Assembly: GCA_027604705.1 (NCBI GenBank)
Contig: JADHYV010000014.1
Coordinates: forward strand, 1 to 64,000
Length of the DNA stretch: 64,000 bases
DNA from: Allomyces arbusculus
Taxonomy: Eukaryota; Blastocladiomycota; Blastocladiomycetes; Blastocladiales; Blastocladiaceae
Direction of reading: 5' to 3'
In this document: piece by piece, positions 59,471-64,000 of the stretch
How positions within the stretch are numbered: the stretch's first letter is position 1
Layout: the number at the start of each line of letters is the position of its first letter
The notes under the pieces: model-generated
Seen by the model: only the letters and a program-made list of their open reading frames with translations
Databases searched by the model: none
Told to the model about the DNA's origin: nothing
Translations under genes and position numbers: made by a program

Positions 59471-62339
59471 ATCGTGCAGCACAGTGCGGCAAGTCGCGAT
59501 GTGATTGCGCGCGAGGGTGATGTTGTCGGAACAGAGACGTCGACGTCGACGCTACCGTTGATGTTGGTGCAGGTCACGCCAGAACGCTAGTGAAAGGACG
59601 ATCGCGAGCAGGCCGGCTTTGCCTTACCGCGCTCGTGCGCTCGTCGTGCCGGGCCAGAATTATTTACCGATGCCAGGCCCTCTATGACTGCTGTGGAGCG
59701 GCCACGTCGGCAGCTCATTCATCTCCGCATGCGTGAACCCGGAGACAGTGACGAGCGAGACCCTTGCACCTGTCACAAAAGCAAGTGCCTGAGAAATGCA
59801 GGTTCGAACCCTGCCGCCGTCAATATTTAACTCAGCGGTGTTATGCGATGCAGAGATAAATCCTCCAGCAAAATGACGCTCCTTTGCCGGCTTCATGCTC
59901 TGACAAAAGGCACTTCCATTGCAGCATGGATGATTCTTTACGAGTGGCCAAGCTGAAATTCGGTTCTCGTGACACTCTTTTATGCTCAACAAAACCACGT
60001 TGGCGAAAATAAACAAGACAAACCGAGTCGTGCTTTGCTGCAATCAAATTTGCAGCGCCGCCCCCTCGTCGTCAAAGTGGCCCAGCCCCTGGTAATTCGT
60101 GAAACTCGGGCAGCTTTACATTCAAGAAAACGTTACAGAGCAGGACCTGACTGAGTTCGAAAAAAAATTGCTCTGGGCTGTTGCGCGCTGCTCATCAGAG
60201 AGACGTCTCCAGGCCAAACTGAACCGCTTGCCCCAGCTCCGATATCAGAAAAATGTATGAAGATGATGCCCGTCCCGTCGATTCCACCCCAATCTCTTCC
60301 CCCCCCCCCCCGAAATTAGTAACTAAAGGACCAAAGAAATGCAATGATCACAACAGCAACACGACGACCAGAGCAGCACAACGACAAGAGCAGCAGAACG
60401 GCAAGATCAACAGAACGGCAAGAGCACCGGAACAGCAAGAGCAATGGAACCACGGGAGCAGGACAACAGCAAGAGCAGCATAACGGCCAGAGCAGCATAA
60501 CGATGTGGGCAGCACAATGACAGGGGCCGTGCAAAGACGAGAACAGCACGAGATGAGATCGCGCAATGGCTTCTGATCAAGTCCAGATGGGTTTAGACAC
60601 TGGACAGCGTTTTGGGTCGGCTGATGGCCATTGAGAGCCTGTCAACGCAAAGATCAGCTGCCAGCGACCAACATTTGCCAACAACGATGGACGACAGCAA
60701 CCTCATGCCAGTTGAGAGTGTGCCAAGCAACTGCTGCATCGACAGCCAATGATGCTGCCAAACGTCATAGAATTGGCCCACCACACATACTTGATTTCCA
60801 CACGGACGGGTGCAAATTGGCTGCAAGGTCCATCAACTCTCGCTCATGCTTCAATGGTTCACATCTATCACAATAATATTGTTGATCACACTTCGATACC
60901 ATGACGTACGATCCGTTGCCACCGTTTGACGAGGCGCGGAGCTCGCTCATGCGCGGAGCTTGCTCATCCGCACTGTAGGCCGAACTTGCTGCATAATCAA
61001 ACCACTCTAGACAGCCCACCGCCTTTCTGCGGCTTCTCGATAGACAACCTGCATTGCCCATCACACTTGATGTGCCTTGAAAGACCGGCTGCAGGAACGG
61101 GATCGGATCTGCAGTCCAGTCGTACGTGAACACAAATGCCGCAGGCAAAGGTGAGCTTCGATGCGTTGAATGCGTACTCGAGATGAATGTCGACGTAGTG
61201 ATCCCTGAAACGTCGCCGCAATCTGCTCTACGGCTCACGGTCCCCGTCCCCTATTCATGCGCCACGGGCTCGTGAGCGAAAAGCACAGCGCATCGGCGCA
61301 ATCGCAACCTCAACTGTAATCGCACCCACGCGACCACTCGCGCAGCTCGTTTTTCTTGGGGAAGTTGCACACGACGCCGACTTGCAGCTGCGCGAGAATA
61401 TGCGCGACGACGCGGGCAGCGGTCGCATGCCCACGAGCTCGTGGTTGCACTTGGCCGTGCCGCAGACGACGAGACACTTGACCCTTCCATGACCGGCGGA
61501 GGAGAGCTTGGCAGCGATGGGAGCGGCACGAACTCGACGGCACCCCGATCAACACGAGCACCGAGGTGTATTGAGCGTGGGCTGCTGGCTGCCGCAGTCG
61601 CTGGAAATGCGCGGGATCAGGTTCCTTGCGCCGATGTACCTCGACGGTCTCCGGTCCATCTTGCCGCTTCTCGGACTAATTCGAGTCAGTTGCAGCGGTC
61701 GTCGAGGTTCGTTTGCTGCGAGCGTCGAGCTGCGTGGTTTCCTCGCCGTGTCGTCGTCGAGGTCGACGTTACGCGAAGTTGTGCAGGTTGTGGTTGTGGT
61801 TGACCTGTCCTTAAAGAGAGATCGCGCTGGACGCTAAGTCTTGCGGACCGATAGCTGTGACAGGACGCTTCCCCCTAACACTCCCCTGCTTGCCTCAGCC
61901 GAGTGGCGCGAGCACCCAGACAGCGCAGGTTCGACCGCCCTTGCTGAGACTCCCTTCCCCCGCGGCCACGTTTCTTTCTCAAAGGGACAAGGTCCGTTTG
62001 GCCACCACCATCAACTCGATGAATCGCTGCAAACCACTAGCAACGCTGCAACGACGACCACCACGACCATGATTCAGCAAGAATTAACGCCGCACCGCCC
62101 GTCTCGTCTATGTCCGCCCCCGGCATCCCCGCTACTGCCCTAAAACGCTGCTGCCCCACCCCGTGGCCACGCTCGTCCATCCGTTGGCAAACGACCGTCG
62201 TAACACCCGATTTCGCTCCCCCGCGCTGCCACTCGTGTGCTTGCGCTCGTCGACCTCGCCGTCTGCGAAAACACGCTTTAATTGGCCCGATTCTGCAATT
62301 TCTGTGATTTTTGCGAATTCTGCAGCCACCCCTTCCAAG
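59471..62339. other. intergenic with minisatellite, no clear gene
   Basis: Holds a C13 run (60299-60311) and the 17-bp minisatellite. The minus frame 60765-61238 (157 codons) and frames near 61251-61561 (-) are open but carry no recognised domain. At 59802-59818 a perfect T-arm-like palindrome is found without a tRNA around it. Confidence 0.4.
60370..60556 (+). repeat. 17-bp minisatellite, about 11 imperfect copies
   Basis: Units of exactly 17 bases follow the pattern AGAGCAGCAGAACGGCA. Eleven units keep the spacing without a gap and differ at a few positions each; a twelfth, poorer unit may precede them. Because 17 is not a multiple of three, the open frame across it is not evidence of coding. 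A C13 run lies just upstream. Confidence 0.9.
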
Positions 62340-62929
62340 ATGCAGATGTACGCACGCTCTGCGACTGCACTGTCGCCGAAATTGGCGACTTTTGCGTGCG
62401 AATCGATCACTGACGACGGTCGGTGTCTTCGCACGTAATTTCCAGCTTCGTGAAGACGCTCACGGGCAAGACGATCACCCTCGAGGTGGAGTCGTCCGAC
62501 ACGATCGACGCCGTCAAGGCTAAGATCCAGGACAAGGAGGGTATTCCCCCGGACCAGCAGCGCCTGATCTTCGCCGGCAAGCAGCTCGAGGATGGCCGCA
62601 CGCTCTCGGACTACAACATCCAGAAGGGTACGCTCTGGCGATTGTTTCTGCCGACGGCGGTTGATTTTCGAGGAAGTTGACCGGATGTGATTGCTTTTCC
62701 TCACTGACCGCTTTTCCTCATTTCCACAGAGTCGACGCTGCACCTCGTCCTCCGCCTGCGTGGTGGTGGTATGATCGAGCCGTCGCTTCGTGCGCTCGCG
62801 CAGAAGTACAACTGCGACAAGATGGTGTGCCGCAAGTGCTACGCGCGCCTTCCTCCGCGTGCGACCAACTGCCGCAAGAAGAAGTGCGGTCACACGAACC
62901 AGCTCCGCCCCAAGAAGAAGCTCAAGTGA
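62340..62929 (+). CDS. RPL40: ubiquitin - ribosomal protein eL40 fusion
   Basis: Encodes one ubiquitin fused to ribosomal protein L40 (eL40), split by deubiquitinases into free ubiquitin and a 60S subunit protein. Exons 62340-62347, 62446-62627 and 62730-62929 give 129 aa. Exon 1 is only 8 nt (ATGCAGAT); its splice makes the Ile3 codon and gives [11 protein letters not shown]. The ubiquitin ends [10 protein letters not shown]. Then one additional Gly precedes [17 protein letters not shown], where the family normally goes straight from GG to I/M. The L40 part has its zinc-binding cysteines (CDKMVCRKC and [10 protein letters not shown]) and the basic end RPKKKLK. Introns of 98 and 102 bases are longer than average here. 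Confidence 0.96.
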
Positions 62930-64000
62930 ACGACTCGCCGCGGTACGCGGTTGGTCGGTCGCGCCGGGCGTGTGTTTTGGGCTGTCGTGCAGTTCAAATA
63001 CAGATCGGACGATTGATTTCGCGAGTCTTTTGTGGGTGTTGTTGCGGTCGATGCTCGTTGTCTGTTGCCCAACTTCGAGACCCCGCAGCCTTGCTTCGCT
63101 GGCCGGACTGCACTCTTCGCACACCTCGTCGTGCCCAGGATGCCCAGTTAGACCTTTTCATCGACTTGAGCGCTCTCGTTTGGTTTGCGACGGTTTGTTC
63201 ATCAGTTGGCCAGCCAGAGCGGACACACAACTTCGCTCGAACGCAAAACGAGGCATGAAATGGAAACGTTTGCCTAAGACCATGAAACGAAATGAATTGC
63301 GTTGCCTGCTGAGCGTGAGTGTTGCCCTCCTTGCTTGACCGCATAACTTTTCCAACCAATCTCGAGGAAGTTCGACACGAGCCCTCGATTGACCCATTGG
63401 CGCGCGCGACCGACGCTGCAGGCCGCGCCGCGTGGGGATGCGCTGACTTCTGCCATCTCTGTTGTGTTGGTCGTGTCACCACGCGGTTGAAACTTGCTTT
63501 CCCACACGGCGCTGGTGCCGTACGCGTGTTGGCGACGTGCGCGACCGCGACAATCACGGTCTGCGCGGTGTCAGAGTCTCGTGGCCATTATTCAGGTCCG
63601 CCTGTTAGGCGTAAGGATCACACTTGTTCCAAATTGGTGATCGATCTACCATCGAGCCGGACCGTGCTGGTGCCGGCCACGCGCCGGCGGCGGTGCCAAC
63701 GCACGACGTCACCATTTTTTGGTCAGACCGCGTGACGAGGCCGGTGGGTGAGCGGCGAGGATGTTGTGGTGGTTCGTTCTGCGCCATTGGCAAAATGGCC
63801 GGGCACGACGAATTTTTCTTGTGGCAACGACATCAGATCTGTTCAGAGACCATGGGCCGCGAGACAGGCGAGACGCGCTTATGATCGAGCCAACGATACT
63901 CACAGTCGCTGCAACGACGCCATCGATGTCCGTCGACGACACGACGACGGCGCACGCCAACATGCGCAATTGCCAGCATGGCAATGCGGACGACGGATGC
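62930..64000. other. right end, no gene seen
   Basis: Short frames on both strands are without domains or convincing bias. CpG frequency is like that of genic DNA. The start of a further gene beyond the window cannot be excluded. Confidence 0.45.

Noticed and set aside
59750-59835. T-arm-like GCAGGTTCGAACCCTGC suggesting a tRNA
   Set aside because: The T-arm is perfect, but acceptor, D and anticodon stems do not form at the right spacing.
60253-60483. Gln/Arg/Asn-rich open frame
   Set aside because: It is the read-through of the 17-bp minisatellite.
1-64000. CRISPR arrays, operons, bacterial ribosome-binding sites
   Set aside because: The window is eukaryotic: spliced genes with separate promoters, and no spaced identical repeats of CRISPR type.

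Overview
This looks like one stretch of a GC-rich, intron-containing fungal chromosome. The gene set is fungal: a Cch1-type four-repeat calcium channel, a free-standing large subunit of arginine-type carbamoyl phosphate synthetase with a mitochondrial presequence, a TPR-less She4/UNC-45 myosin chaperone, Sqs1, Atp12, Mzm1 and a ubiquitin-L40 fusion. Coding DNA is strongly G/C at third codon positions. I placed 43 introns by frame and family conservation. All but one are about 60-102 bases long, and most donors read GTNCG. An early-diverging zoosporic fungus such as a member of the Blastocladiomycota would fit, but that placement is inference only.

Layout. 1-5030: a gene end at the left edge, then a long CpG-poor block with no intact gene, broken by one tRNA-Ala(UGC) on the minus strand. 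5031-15411, all plus strand: a SWAP/SFSWAP splicing factor, an Sqs1-like R3H/G-patch protein and a PH-RasGEF protein. 15412-22277: a gene-poor stretch with a dispersed repeat (second copy at 3.9 kb, inverted) and a decayed LRR-like gene. 22278-35342: CPA2 (minus), a small unknown gene (plus), ADE4 (plus), an acidic NOM1/Sgd1-N-terminus-like gene (minus) and a PRA1-family gene (plus). 35343-39480: repeats and a BTB/MATH-like gene that may be broken. 39481-46812: CCH1 in eight exons. 47241-55369: an NmrA-like NADP sensor (minus), then ATP12 (minus) and MZM1 (plus) diverging from one short promoter region, SHE4/UNC45 (minus) and a secreted class-3 lipase (minus). 56791-59470: a CAMK-type protein kinase (minus) with a 10-nt microexon. 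60370-60556: a 17-bp minisatellite. 62340-62929: ubiquitin-L40 (plus). I saw no convincing gene after that.

The genes are independent housekeeping and signalling genes rather than an operon or gene cluster. Two themes stand out. First, mitochondrial assembly and metabolism: ATP12 and MZM1 back to back, and a mitochondrially targeted CPSase. Second, signalling: a RasGEF, a voltage-gated calcium channel and a CAMK-type kinase. The most unusual large-scale signal is the sharp contrast between CpG-rich genes and CpG-depleted repeat DNA. In repeat pairs, CpGs kept in one copy are TpG or CpA in the other. That points to a methylation- or RIP-like genome-defence process. All exon boundaries were derived by hand from frame and conservation, without transcript data.
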